36,369 nt of DNA from an uncultured bacterium (GCA_949299395.1 CASGAB010000011.1:1-36369); one strand, 5' to 3'; shown: positions 27,298 through 36,060, numbered from the stretch's first letter. Notes: generated by a model not told the origin, from the sequence alone. Numbers and translations: made by a program.

Positions 27298-28311
27298 TTA
27301 AAACTTATTGAAATCTTCGATTTTCCAAGAAGGATCAACGCCGATTGATAACGGGGCAAAAATTCCTCGATCAAATAGATAACTTCCAACCTTTGCAATC
27401 ATTGCTGCATTATCTGTTGTACACCATAATGGTGGGATAATTACCTTAATATCAGTGTTTTCATAAGCTTTTGTAATTTCACTTCTTAAATAAGAATTTG
27501 CACTAACTCCACCAGCTAGAACAATTTCTTTAATATCATATCTTTCGGTTGCTCTTTTTACTCTTTCAATAACTTCTTTAACAGCAATATCTTGGAAAGA
27601 TTTTGCCATATCAGCAACTCGAATTTCATTTCCGTTTTGTTCTTCTTTATGAATTAAATTAATAACTGCAGTTTTAAGTCCTGAATAAGAAAAATCTAGC
27701 GAATCATCACGTAATGGAGTAGGAAGTTTATAAGTATGTATTCCTTCTTTTGCTAATTTATCAATAGCAACTCCTCCAGGATAAGGAAGACCTAAAACAC
27801 GAGCAACTTTATCATAACTTTCGCCGATTGCATCGTCTTTTGTTTCACCAATAATTTCAAAATCAAGGTGATCTTTCATATAAACAAGCTCGGTATTTCC
27901 ACCACTTACAACAACAGCTAAAAGTGGGAAAGTTAATTTTTCGATATATTCATTTGCATAAATATGACCAGTTAAATGGTGAACAGGAATTAAAGGCTTA
28001 TTATAAATTAAAGCTAAAGTTTTAGCGGCTTGAAGACCAACATGTAAAGCTCCGATTAATCCAGGACCACGAGTAAAAGCAATGGCACTAATATCTTCAA
28101 GTTTTACATCAGCCTTTTTCAAAGCTTCATCTAAAACAGCACCAATATTTTCTAAATGTAATCTTGAAGCAATTTCTGGCATAACTCCGCCATATTTTTG
28201 ATGTACTTCAATTTGAGAAGAGATTACATTTGCTTTAAGTTCATCATTTTTTAAGATCGCAATCGCAGTTTCATCACAACTTGATTCGATTGCTAAAATA
28301 ATTTTATCCAT
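27298..28311 (-). CDS. tsaD: tRNA N6-adenosine threonylcarbamoyltransferase TsaD
   Basis: 337 residues, normal length. ASKHA-fold enzyme that transfers the threonylcarbamoyl group to A37 of ANN-decoding tRNAs. Fe-binding motif HHLTGH (His112 and His116), the ESSCDETA start and the GGVSANSYLR nucleotide-binding segment are all present. Works with TsaB and TsaE, encoded just upstream. Gap to rimI 2 nt. TsaC is outside the window. Confidence 0.97.
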   Translation of the reverse strand: MDKIILAIESSCDETAIAILKNDELKANVISSQIEVHQKYGGVMPEIASRLHLENIGAVLDEALKKADVKLEDISAIAFTRGPGLIGALHVGLQAAKTLALIYNKPLIPVHHLTGHIYANEYIEKLTFPLLAVVVSGGNTELVYMKDHLDFEIIGETKDDAIGESYDKVARVLGLPYPGGVAIDKLAKEGIHTYKLPTPLRDDSLDFSYSGLKTAVINLIHKEEQNGNEIRVADMAKSFQDIAVKEVIERVKRATERYDIKEIVLAGGVSANSYLRSEITKAYENTDIKVIIPPLWCTTDNAAMIAKVGSYLFDRGIFAPLSIGVDPSWKIEDFNKF

Positions 28312-28313
28312 AA

Positions 28314-28754
28314 TTAATAAATCCCTTTCACCATATAAATAGCGTCTTCACCGTCTTTATAATATTTTTCTTTAGTAACAATTCTTTCAAAACCGACGGA
28401 TTCATATAACTTTAATGCGAATATATTCGACTCTCTTACTTCTAAAGTTAAATATAAGACTTCTTGAGTTTTTAAATATTCAATTACGTGATTTAAAAGT
28501 AATTTTCCATAACCCTTATTTCGATAATCTTCATGAGTAACAATTTTAAAAATTGTCGATGAATCGAAGGTTATCCAAAAATCAATGTAAGCAACTAACT
28601 TATTTTCTTCATTTTTTAAAGCAAAGAATTTTGAAACTGGATTTTCACTTAATTCATATAAAAGTTCTTCTTCACTCATTGGTTCATGAGCGGAAGTTTT
28701 TTCAATTTCATATAAATCTTTAAAATCTTCTTTAGTTGCTACAATAATTTCCAT
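28314..28754 (-). CDS. rimI: GNAT N-acetyltransferase RimI-like
   Basis: 146 residues, GNAT fold. The acetyl-CoA pyrophosphate loop is HEDYRNKGYGKLLL, with the LEVRESNIFALKLYESVGFE segment typical of RimI. In E. coli RimI acetylates ribosomal protein S18; in Bacilli the gene is routinely placed between tsaB and tsaD. Two nt gap on each side. Substrate not provable from the sequence. Confidence 0.9.
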   Translation of the reverse strand: MEIIVATKEDFKDLYEIEKTSAHEPMSEEELLYELSENPVSKFFALKNEENKLVAYIDFWITFDSSTIFKIVTHEDYRNKGYGKLLLNHVIEYLKTQEVLYLTLEVRESNIFALKLYESVGFERIVTKEKYYKDGEDAIYMVKGIY

Positions 28755-28756
28755 TT

Positions 28757-29341
28757 TTAATCCTTTAAATAAACTGCTTTTAAGGTAAGAATATTTTCGA
28801 CTTTTGTTTTATCGTCTCTTAATAAAAGCATGTTTTCTAAAATATCACTTTCTTCTTCTTTTAATCCTAAATATTCGACTTCTCCCATAACTTTATAGCT
28901 AGGATGTTCTTTGATATATTTTTTTACTTCTTCATTAGTTAAGACTTTATCTTCTTCGATAACTTCATCGTTTTTATAAACTCCAAAATAAGATCTTTGT
29001 CTTCTAGCATTCATTAAGCAAATTGAAGTTTCATCTTTTTTTAGCAACATTTGTAAAGAAGAAACGGCATAGACCGGAATATTTAAGGCGTAACCATAAA
29101 TTTTTGTAATAGTTAAGGCAATTCTTACTCCAGTATATGAGCCAGGTCCCTTACTAACGATGATTTCTTCAATAGTTTTAGGATCAATATCGTTATTTTT
29201 TAAGATTTTTTCAATCTCTAAAATCATAAATTCACTTTGTTTTTGCCAAGCTTTATAGATGGTTTTATCAATAATCTTATTATCTTTAGCAAGACCAACA
29301 ACTAAAAGTGTATTTGAGGAATCTAAAAGTAAACTAATCAT
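28757..29341 (-). CDS. tsaB: t6A biosynthesis protein TsaB
   Basis: 194 residues. ASKHA-fold partner of TsaD. Typical LLLDSSNTLLVVGL start and KGPGSYTGVRIA segment are intact. The C-terminal half is divergent, as is usual. Lies between tsaE (5-nt gap) and rimI (2-nt gap). Confidence 0.93.
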   Translation of the reverse strand: MISLLLDSSNTLLVVGLAKDNKIIDKTIYKAWQKQSEFMILEIEKILKNNDIDPKTIEEIIVSKGPGSYTGVRIALTITKIYGYALNIPVYAVSSLQMLLKKDETSICLMNARRQRSYFGVYKNDEVIEEDKVLTNEEVKKYIKEHPSYKVMGEVEYLGLKEEESDILENMLLLRDDKTKVENILTLKAVYLKD

Positions 29342-29346
29342 ATTTA

Positions 29347-29820
29347 TTAATATTCCTCCTTTAATTTATTAAAAAGTTCATTAAACTTAGTATTTTTTGA
29401 AGAAATTTTAAATTCTCTTTCGTTATTTTCGTTAATGGTAATAACAATATTTAAAACTTCATCAAAATTAATAAATTCTTCGATGAATTTAGGCCATTCA
29501 ATAATTGCTACACCATCTCCTTCAATTACTTCTTCTAAACCAATATTTTTATTTTCGCTTGGAATATCTTCAAGACGATAAGCATCAATATGATATAAAG
29601 GAAGAGAAGAAGAAAAATAACATTTTAAAATATTAAAGGTTGGAGAATTAATTTCTTCTTTAACCCCTAATCTTTTACCAATTCCTTTAGTTAAAGTAGT
29701 TTTTCCAGCTCCTAAATCACCACTTAAAGTAATGATTTCACCTATAAAGCTATAAGAAGCTATAAGTTCACCTAAAGAAAGTGTTTCTTCTTTACTATTT
29801 GTTTTTATCGTTATTTCCAT
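29347..29820 (-). CDS. tsaE: tRNA t6A modification ATPase TsaE
   Basis: 157 residues. P-loop GDLGAGKTT, INSPTF and HIDAYRL are the TsaE signatures; the protein is the ATPase that resets the TsaB-TsaD complex. Its ATG overlaps the last 26 nt of the DUF402 gene, with a Shine-Dalgarno (GAAGGTG) inside that gene's end, so the two are translated together. Confidence 0.94.
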   Translation of the reverse strand: MEITIKTNSKEETLSLGELIASYSFIGEIITLSGDLGAGKTTLTKGIGKRLGVKEEINSPTFNILKCYFSSSLPLYHIDAYRLEDIPSENKNIGLEEVIEGDGVAIIEWPKFIEEFINFDEVLNIVITINENNEREFKISSKNTKFNELFNKLKEEY

Positions 29821-30355
29821 TATTTAATTCACCTTCTTCTTTTTTATAAAGTTCATAAAATTCTTTTATTTTTTCATCAATAAAAGGAAACTCTCTATTT
29901 TTCATCATTTCTTTTACTTTATTAATGTTATATTTAAGAATCGTATCAATATCTTCGCCATATTGATATTTTTCTCTATGATATGCATATTCTTTAACAT
30001 CGATTATCCTAATATTTTCATTAGGATATAATTTCATATCTAAATCATAATCAATATATTTAATATATCCTTTATCTTTAATATATGGTGATGCTAAATT
30101 AACATAATATGTTATTCCACCTTTTTTAAACATTGCAATAACATTCATCCATTTATCTTTAAAAAAAATCATAACAGCTGGTTCTTTGGTATACCAGACT
30201 CTAAAATTATGTTCGACAACTTTCGTTTTTGTCGAACATACTACTATATAATTATCTTTTTCTTCTACTACATATACTCTATCCCATATACGGTGCATTC
30301 TACCATCATGTTTATAACCCTGCACTTCGATATAGTTCTTTTTAAAACTATCCAT
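29795..30355 (-). CDS. DUF402 nucleoside di/triphosphatase
   Basis: 186 residues. The DUF402 fold is recognised by WYTKEPAVMIFFKDKWMNVIAMF and the metal-site YIDYDLDMKLYP stretch. Related Gram-positive proteins (Ntdp/YgaC) hydrolyse nucleoside di- and triphosphates. The C-terminal 40 residues are an acidic helix. A good Shine-Dalgarno (AGGGGG) precedes the ATG. First gene of the t6A run (26-nt overlap with tsaE). Specificity is inferred from the family. Confidence 0.88.
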   Translation of the reverse strand: MDSFKKNYIEVQGYKHDGRMHRIWDRVYVVEEKDNYIVVCSTKTKVVEHNFRVWYTKEPAVMIFFKDKWMNVIAMFKKGGITYYVNLASPYIKDKGYIKYIDYDLDMKLYPNENIRIIDVKEYAYHREKYQYGEDIDTILKYNINKVKEMMKNREFPFIDEKIKEFYELYKKEEGELNNGNNDKNK

Positions 30356-30411
30356 ATTTTTATTGCCCCCTTTCTTTTAAAAAAAATAAAAAGTTAAATA
30401 AAAATATGAAT

Positions 30412-31467
30412 TTATTTGGTAATAGAAATATTGTTAATAATATCAATAACTTTATTTAAATCAGCTTTTGCTTTAGCAACATGTTTTAAATTAATGGAAT
30501 CTTTAGTAGGAACATTAATAAAATCATCACTATAATCAAAACCAATAAAAAGTTTAGAGTTATTAACTGAAACAATAACATCAATAATGGTTTTATCAAT
30601 TTTAATTTTTTTAATAATCCCTAAAACTTTATTATTTAAAACTTCTTTAACCTTTTCGTTGTTGCCATAGAAACTAAATTTATTGTTCCCTTCATATAAA
30701 GTTAATCCATCGGTGTCATCAACTGGATAAGAATATTCTCCACCTTTAAGTTGGAAAATACCTCTAATTGAAGGTTCTAAAGAAGGAAGATTAAAAACAA
30801 ACATTCTTCCTAAAAAACGAGGAGATGGTCTATTTTTAACCATAACTGATGCTGCACAATCAAAAACTTTAAAGTGAACATTATCAAGTTCTCCTTCACT
30901 AATATTAATTGCTTTAAAGCCCTTAATATTTAAGAAAATTCGAGATTCATCGAATTCACTCTTTAAATCATCACTTAATTTAAAAGTTTTATTACTAAAT
31001 CTTGGATCATCATAAATTTCTTTATTAAGTTCCGTTAAAACAAATTCAACATATTTATTACCTTCAGCATCCATTTTCTTTCTTTGGAATTTTGAAAAAA
31101 CAAATGAAGCAACAAGTAAAGCAATTGCAACAACTAAAACAACAATTGTTACCCAAGAATTATCTTCTTTATTACCAACTGTTAAAGCAATTACTAAAGC
31201 AGCAACTAAAACTGCTAATAAAATACCGGTAAGAATGTAATTATAAGTTTTCATTTTTTTAGCAAACTTATTAAATTCTTCCCTTTTTTCATCGATTCTT
31301 TTAGCTAAATCTTTAGAGCTATCTTCAACCGTTAAAATTTCTTCTTCAACTACTTCTTCATTTTCATCTAGATTAGTTTCTTCTTCTCCTTCTTTTAGCG
31401 GTTCTTTTTCTAAGTCTTGAGGAGGAGTAACGACCTCAACTTTTTTTTCTTCTTTTTTGAATCCCAT
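30412..31467 (-). CDS. DUF3137-like membrane protein
   Basis: 351 residues. The N-terminal 60 residues are very acidic. A short coiled coil and two transmembrane helices follow (about 75-96 and 104-126), then a soluble C-terminal domain of about 220 residues. FDESRIFLNIKGF..., FLGRMFVFNLP and LFIGFDYSDDFI match the pattern I recall for DUF3137 proteins of Mollicutes and other bacteria. Function unknown. SD AGGAGA precedes the ATG, and a promoter overlaps a 26-bp palindrome immediately upstream, so it may be repressed. 56 nt before the DUF402 gene, so it may lead that operon. Confidence 0.78.
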   Translation of the reverse strand: MGFKKEEKKVEVVTPPQDLEKEPLKEGEEETNLDENEEVVEEEILTVEDSSKDLAKRIDEKREEFNKFAKKMKTYNYILTGILLAVLVAALVIALTVGNKEDNSWVTIVVLVVAIALLVASFVFSKFQRKKMDAEGNKYVEFVLTELNKEIYDDPRFSNKTFKLSDDLKSEFDESRIFLNIKGFKAINISEGELDNVHFKVFDCAASVMVKNRPSPRFLGRMFVFNLPSLEPSIRGIFQLKGGEYSYPVDDTDGLTLYEGNNKFSFYGNNEKVKEVLNNKVLGIIKKIKIDKTIIDVIVSVNNSKLFIGFDYSDDFINVPTKDSINLKHVAKAKADLNKVIDIINNISITK

Positions 31468-31486
31468 AATTAATAATCTCCTAGCA

Positions 31487-31512
31487 AATTCATTTATAAT
31501 TATAAATGAATT
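31487..31512. promoter_or_regulatory. 26-bp perfect palindrome over a promoter (candidate operator)
   Basis: AATTCATTTATAA (31487-31499) is followed without a spacer by its exact reverse complement (31500-31512). On the minus strand a TATAAT (31504-31499) lies inside it, with TTTAAC 16 nt upstream as a weak -35. The SD of the DUF3137-like gene is just downstream. A dimeric regulator binding here would block transcription; an RNA hairpin is possible only if transcription starts upstream. Confidence 0.6.
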
Positions 31513-31624
31513 GCTTAATAGTTAAAAATTAAAAAGACTTTTCTTAAAAATATAGAATAATAAGACATTTATATTATATTAAAGAAGTTTTCACGTAATA
31601 AATAAAAATAGTGAATTTAATCGC

Positions 31625-33118
31625 CTATTTGTAATATTTTGCTTGTACGTTAAATAGTTCTTGATAAACACCATTTTTTATCTTCATCAATTCATCATGA
31701 GTACCGCTTTCGATGATTTTTCCTTTATCAATAACAATGTTATGATTACAAAATTTAGTTGAAGACATACGATGAGAAATATAAATTGCCTTTCTATTTT
31801 TTGCTAAATTATCAAATAAACTATAAATTTCAGCTTCACTTATTGGATCTAATGCCAAGGTTGGTTCATCTAAAAATACATAATCACTATTTTTATAAAT
31901 CGCTCTTGCTATAGCAATTTTTTGAGCTTCACCACCGCTTGCTTCAATTCCCTCTTCTAAATCTTTATATAAATAAGCAACAATACCATTATCGAATTTT
32001 TTCGAATCAAAATTAACAGCCGTTAAATCATTTTTTATTTTTTCTTCATCAAGTGGTAAATCAGCAACAACATTTTCCTTAATTGTTAAAGGGAATAAAG
32101 TGAAATCTTAAAAAACAATCGCGAATAATTTTTGATAATCAGCAAATTTGAAACGATTAATATTGATTCCGTTTATTAAAATCTCGCCTTTTTCAGGTTT
32201 CTAAAACCTAGCAATTAATTTAATTATCGTTGACTTTCCAGCACCGTTTTTACCAACAATAGCTGTTTTATCAAAATCTCCAAGTGTAAAAGAAACATTA
32301 TCAAGAGCATATTCATTACTATTTAGATATTTGAAAGAAACATTTTTAAATTCAAAAACATATGGTCTTTTAATTTCTTCGTTGGAAATTAATTCAGATT
32401 CATCATTATTTTTTAAATTAACATAATCATAAAAATGAACTAAATAATTAGATTGTAAGGATAGATTTGAAATAACTCCAACTAAGAAAATTAAGGCGTT
32501 TAAAATATTAGAAACTGACCCAACAACCGAAATAATGCTTCCGATTTCAATTACTCCATAATAAGCTTTTAAAGAAACGATCAAATAAGCTGAAAGAGTA
32601 ACAAATACATATAAAGCCGTGGAAAGAGCTCCATATTTACCTGTTTTCTTCGATAAATTCGAAAAACGTAAATCTAATTCATTCCCAATTTCAGTCATTT
32701 TATTTGAAACAACATCTTTAAATGAATAAATTCGAGCATCTTTTGCAAATGAATCATCTTCGATTAACCTATAAAAATATAAAAATTTACGATTAAGATC
32801 AACAGCAGCGACAAACATTTCTTTAGTTAACCTTAAAGTAACTTTTGTAATAAGAACATTTGAAATAAACACAATAATTATTATCGCTATAATTATTAAT
32901 CCGCCATACCAATTGTTAGCTATTTCCATGAAAAATCCTTTATTGGTTAAAATAGGGTTTATAGTAAAAATTTTACCAATTTAAATTGAACCAATAAGTG
33001 TAGTGACAATATCGAATAAACTCGATATTATTCCAATAAAGGAGCCCATTCCCCCGCTACTATTTTGTCCATCTCTAGCCAATTGAATTCTTTTTTTGTT
33101 TTCCTCTTTTTCACCCAT
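31625..33118 (-). pseudogene. ABC exporter (fused membrane and ATPase domains), broken by three in-frame stops
   Basis: One minus-strand reading frame runs from the ATG at 33118 to a stop at 31625 without any frameshift, but is interrupted by TAA (32983-32981), TAG (32203-32201) and TAA (32110-32108). The pieces form a single-chain ABC exporter of peptide/bacteriocin type. There is a membrane part, a KNGAGKS Walker A (about 32250), an SGGEAQKIAIARA signature and Walker B FLDEP (in the open stretch 32107-31859), and SHR (H-loop) near 31769. ARF|KPEKGEILINGI and AIVF|DFTLFP show where the stops fall, normally Tyr/Gln and Gln. About 100 N-terminal residues (first two helices) are missing. The pieces are called separately in simple ORF lists. 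Confidence 0.82.
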
Positions 33119-33201
33119 GAGTTAATCATAAACTATGAATAAAAATAAACAATGTAAAACTTACTAATGTAAACAAAATTTATTTAAAGTAAATATTATT
33201 T

Positions 33202-33228
33202 AAAAAAGCACGATTCTAATCGTGCTTT
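33202..33228 (-). terminator. Terminator of the thiT-like gene
   Basis: GCACGAT and ATCGTGC pair over a 4-nt loop (33208-33225) with flanking A/T pairs; on the minus strand it is followed by a T-run (33207-33202). Ten nt after the stop at 33239. Confidence 0.88.
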
Positions 33229-33238
33229 ATATTATTAT

Positions 33239-34324
33239 TTAGAATGTTTGATAATCTCTTTTAAGAGGGAAAATCTTATTAACTTTATCAACTGCTGGGG
33301 CAAGACAAATCGATAAAATAAGGCAAGTAATAGAAGAAACTCCAATATAAATATAGTTAAAAGCAATAATTTCAACAATGTCTGTAAGTCCATAGATTAA
33401 CCATGAAGATAATCCACTTCCAAACATTCTAATAACGAATGCAAAAATACTTCCTAAAACAAAAGATAAAATTAAATTACCAATTTCTTTAGATGAATCT
33501 TTAAAACATGTCTTTTTAAAGATGTAATAGAATAAACCTGGAAGAGCATATCCTAAAAAACCAATCATATAATCAAATGGAAGAGTTTGGACTCCCCATC
33601 CATCTAAAATATTTGTAATTAATCCAAAAAGAATTGAAGAAGCAAAAACACCTTTAATAAATCCGACTCTTATCGATAAAATCATTAAAGGAAGAGCACT
33701 AGCATTAATACTTCCTCCACTTGTTCCAACTTGAATTTTAATTTTATCTAAAACAACTGCTAAAGCAACCATCATAGAAATTTCGGCAATTTCTTTTGTA
33801 GTAAATAATCTTCTTTCTCTTTCAATATAAGAAGAAATAAGAATATTTACGATAAAACAAATAATAGTAAAGAAAATATATGTTGCAGTTGTTGCGCTAA
33901 CTCCATCAAATCCAGGAATTGTTTCAAGTTCTTGATTAAAACTTAAAACTAAATAAGACATCATAGAGAAGAAAATAAATGCTAAAAATGATGAAACAAT
34001 TGAAATATAGCATAAAGCATTTTTAGCTTTTTTATTTACAAATTGTGCAATTATAAAAATAAATAAACTTATAAAAGGAAGAATAAATGAACAAATTGCT
34101 ATTGGATCTGGATGTAAAAGAATACTGTTTCCTTCTTCAATAGCTACACTTCCTCCAAAAATAATTGAAGCATAATTAATTAATAATGGATCTCCACCAT
34201 CAATATTAATGTTTAAAACTGGTGTGAGTAAGAAAATTAAAATACATAAAGATAGGAAAATAGTGATTAAAAATTTGTAATCAATATTAAAACCTTCTTT
34301 ATTTTTAGTTTCAGCGTTTTCCAT
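33239..34324 (-). CDS. thiT: Thiamine ECF transporter S component ThiT fused to an N-terminal membrane domain
   Basis: 361 residues, about 170 more than ThiT. Residues 175-355 form the ThiT core: TTKEIAEISMMVALAVVLD, GSINASALPLMILSIRVGF and a LTNILDGW..LPFDYMIGF segment, all typical of the family, with about six helices. The conserved HxxSG of ThiT is RMFGSG here (about 299-304), and the YAP loop is shortened. Residues 1-172 add about four helices (17-37, 75-95, 103-127, 147-166) of unknown role. SD AGGGAGG precedes the ATG. A TPP riboswitch upstream supports thiamine uptake through an ECF module encoded elsewhere. Confidence 0.88.
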   Translation of the reverse strand: MENAETKNKEGFNIDYKFLITIFLSLCILIFLLTPVLNINIDGGDPLLINYASIIFGGSVAIEEGNSILLHPDPIAICSFILPFISLFIFIIAQFVNKKAKNALCYISIVSSFLAFIFFSMMSYLVLSFNQELETIPGFDGVSATTATYIFFTIICFIVNILISSYIERERRLFTTKEIAEISMMVALAVVLDKIKIQVGTSGGSINASALPLMILSIRVGFIKGVFASSILFGLITNILDGWGVQTLPFDYMIGFLGYALPGLFYYIFKKTCFKDSSKEIGNLILSFVLGSIFAFVIRMFGSGLSSWLIYGLTDIVEIIAFNYIYIGVSSITCLILSICLAPAVDKVNKIFPLKRDYQTF

Positions 34325-34344
34325 TTTTCTTTTTCCTCCCTTAA

Positions 34345-34373
34345 AAATAAAAACTACCTATTATCTAGGTAGC
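34345..34373 (-). terminator. Riboswitch-controlled intrinsic terminator
   Basis: Minus strand CTACCTA (34372-34366) pairs with TAGGTAG (34360-34354) over a 5-nt loop and runs into TTTTTATTTTT. Its 5' arm TACCTAGAT (34371-34363) is complementary over 9 nt to ATCTAGGTA in the aptamer (34423-34415), giving an antiterminator. Confidence 0.85.
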
Positions 34374-34397
34374 AAATTCTACTTAATAAAAATATGA

Positions 34398-34482
34398 ATT
34401 TCCTACGCTAGAATTACCTAGATCAGGTTTAACGGTCAAAAGTAACTACTTTTATCTCAGCCGGTATCACCAGCACCCAGAA
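34398..34482 (-). promoter_or_regulatory. TPP riboswitch aptamer (THI element)
   Basis: Minus-strand landmarks in order: GGGTGCTGG (from 34478), GGCTGAGAT (about 34463-34455), AACCTGATCTAGGTAAT and CTAGCGTAGGAAATT. These match the THI box consensus (GGGTGC, CTGAGA, CCTGATCTGGATAAT, GCGTAGGGAA) including the pyrimidine- and pyrophosphate-sensing helices. With TPP bound the terminator at 34345-34373 forms and switches the thiT gene off. Confidence 0.95.
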
Positions 34483-34485
34483 AAT

Positions 34486-34514
34486 ATAATATTCCTCTTT
34501 TTTTATTAAAACAA
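34486..34514 (-). promoter_or_regulatory. Promoter of the TPP riboswitch
   Basis: Minus strand TTGTTT (34514-34509), exactly 17 nt, TATTAT (34491-34486). The predicted start is a few nt before the aptamer. The -35 lies 1 nt after the ung stop. Confidence 0.65.
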
Positions 34515-34515
34515 T

Positions 34516-35181
34516 CTAAAATATTAAATTTGACCAATTAATTTCGTCTAAACCATTTTCTTTTAAATAATCATTGGTCTTTTTAAACATATCAGTATTA
34601 AAAAATCCTCCTTTATTTGCTCCTAAAGGAGATGGATGAGTTGTTTTAATAACTAATCTATTTTTATTTAAGATATATTTTTCATAACTTTTTGCTTTAT
34701 TTCCCCATAAAATAAAAACAATTGGTTTATCAATTTCATCGATAAATATCATTAAATCTTTGAAAAATTCTTTATATTCAGGAATATCATGAGATAAAGG
34801 TTTTCCTTCTTTAACTGTTAAAATCGGGTTAATTAAAAAGACGCCTTGATTAGCAAGATAAGTTAAATCTCCACTTTGATAATTCATTAAAGCATTAAAC
34901 TCAATTTCAATTTCTTTATAAATATTTTCTAAACTTGGTGGGAGTTTAACTCCTTCTTTAACACTAAAAGCTAAACCCATTGCTTGATCTTTATTAAAAT
35001 ATGGGTCTTGCCCGATAATTACAACTTTTAAATCATCAAGTTTACATAAATTAAACGCATTAAAAATCTCGTTTCTTGGTGGATAAACGACATTTTCTTT
35101 ATATTCTTTATCTAAAAACGATTCGATTTTTTTATAGTATTCTTTATTTTTTATAGAGTTAAAAAATTCGTTCCGTTCCAT
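34516..35181 (-). CDS. ung: Uracil-DNA glycosylase (family 1)
   Basis: 221 residues, normal length. Catalytic motif A GQDPY (57-61, Asp59) and motif B HPSPLGANKGGF (from His182; the usual HPSPLSAHRGFF with conservative changes). The aromatic and Asn contacts around NWSNLIF at the end are in place. Removes uracil from DNA. A weak Shine-Dalgarno. Fifteen nt after the SDR stop, so probably cotranscribed with it. Confidence 0.96.
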   Translation of the reverse strand: MERNEFFNSIKNKEYYKKIESFLDKEYKENVVYPPRNEIFNAFNLCKLDDLKVVIIGQDPYFNKDQAMGLAFSVKEGVKLPPSLENIYKEIEIEFNALMNYQSGDLTYLANQGVFLINPILTVKEGKPLSHDIPEYKEFFKDLMIFIDEIDKPIVFILWGNKAKSYEKYILNKNRLVIKTTHPSPLGANKGGFFNTDMFKKTNDYLKENGLDEINWSNLIF

Positions 35182-35196
35182 AAAAATATTCGTTTG

Positions 35197-35976
35197 TTAT
35201 GCATCTTCTTTCATTGTTGAAGCACTAACTTTGGTAACAAATGAACGAGGGAAGAAACGAGTGATAAAAACAGTAACTTTGTTTTTAAAACCAGTAATTA
35301 ATAACTTTTTATTCTTTTTAGATGCTTTATAAGCTAATTCAGCAACTTTTTTTGCTTCAAATGGTTTAATTTTCTTAAAAGTATAGTCGTTATGAGCTTT
35401 TTTAACAAAATCAGAATTAAATGGACCTGGACAAAGAGTTAAAACATGAACATTATGTTTTTTAAGTTCATAACCAATTGATTCACTTAAAAGTAAAACA
35501 TAAGCTTTTGTTGCATGATATGTACACATATAAGGTCCACTCATAAAACCAGCAATAGAAGAAACATTTATAATATGACCTTCTTTATTTTTAGCCATTT
35601 CTTCACCCATTACTCGGCATAAATAAAGCAAGGCATTACAATTAACTTCACTCATCTTGATTTGTTTATCAATATCCATCTTTAAAAAGTCTTCACGGTC
35701 TCCAAAACCTGCAGAATTAATTAAATTATCAACAAAATATTTTCTATCTTTACAATATTCATTTAATCTTTTTAATTCATCCATATTGCTACAATCACAA
35801 ACATAAATATCGATTAAAAGATTGTTATCATTTTGTTTATCTAAACTAGTTTTTAAATTTTCTAAGTCTTCCTTATTTATATCTACTAAAAGCAAATTAT
35901 TATTATCTTTAAAGTATAAATGAGCAAATTCTTTACCTAATCCACTTGCTGCACCACTAATTAAGGTTATATTCAT
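35197..35976 (-). CDS. Short-chain dehydrogenase/reductase
   Basis: 259 residues, classical SDR. NAD(P)-binding SGAASGLGKE (7-16), LVDI acidic residue after beta2 (Asp32) suggesting NAD(H), NSAG (87-90), Ser139/Ser140 and YHATK (Tyr153, Lys157) as catalytic residues. The C-terminus is basic and hydrophobic (ITRFFPRSFVTKV), like the microsomal SDRs that act on lipids or long-chain acyl compounds; that is only a resemblance. SD AAAGG. A long structured noncoding region lies upstream. Confidence 0.88.
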   Translation of the reverse strand: MNITLISGAASGLGKEFAHLYFKDNNNLLLVDINKEDLENLKTSLDKQNDNNLLIDIYVCDCSNMDELKRLNEYCKDRKYFVDNLINSAGFGDREDFLKMDIDKQIKMSEVNCNALLYLCRVMGEEMAKNKEGHIINVSSIAGFMSGPYMCTYHATKAYVLLLSESIGYELKKHNVHVLTLCPGPFNSDFVKKAHNDYTFKKIKPFEAKKVAELAYKASKKNKKLLITGFKNKVTVFITRFFPRSFVTKVSASTMKEDA

Positions 35977-36060
35977 ATCTATTTTTCCTTTTATTTTTAA
36001 TATTTCTACTATCTATTTTAATGAGATTATAAAAATAAAAAAAGAAAAATATATGAATAT

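Noticed and set aside
32999-33036. Inverted repeat AATATCGA/TCGATATT
   Set aside because: It lies in the remains of the exporter coding sequence and has no T-tract, so it is probably coincidental.
31625-33118. Stop codons in the exporter read as Gln (recoded TAA/TAG)
   Set aside because: All three stops could be read as Gln. However, the surrounding genes end at TAA, TAG and TGA at the expected family lengths, and the exporter also lacks its N-terminus. A pseudogene is simpler than recoding.
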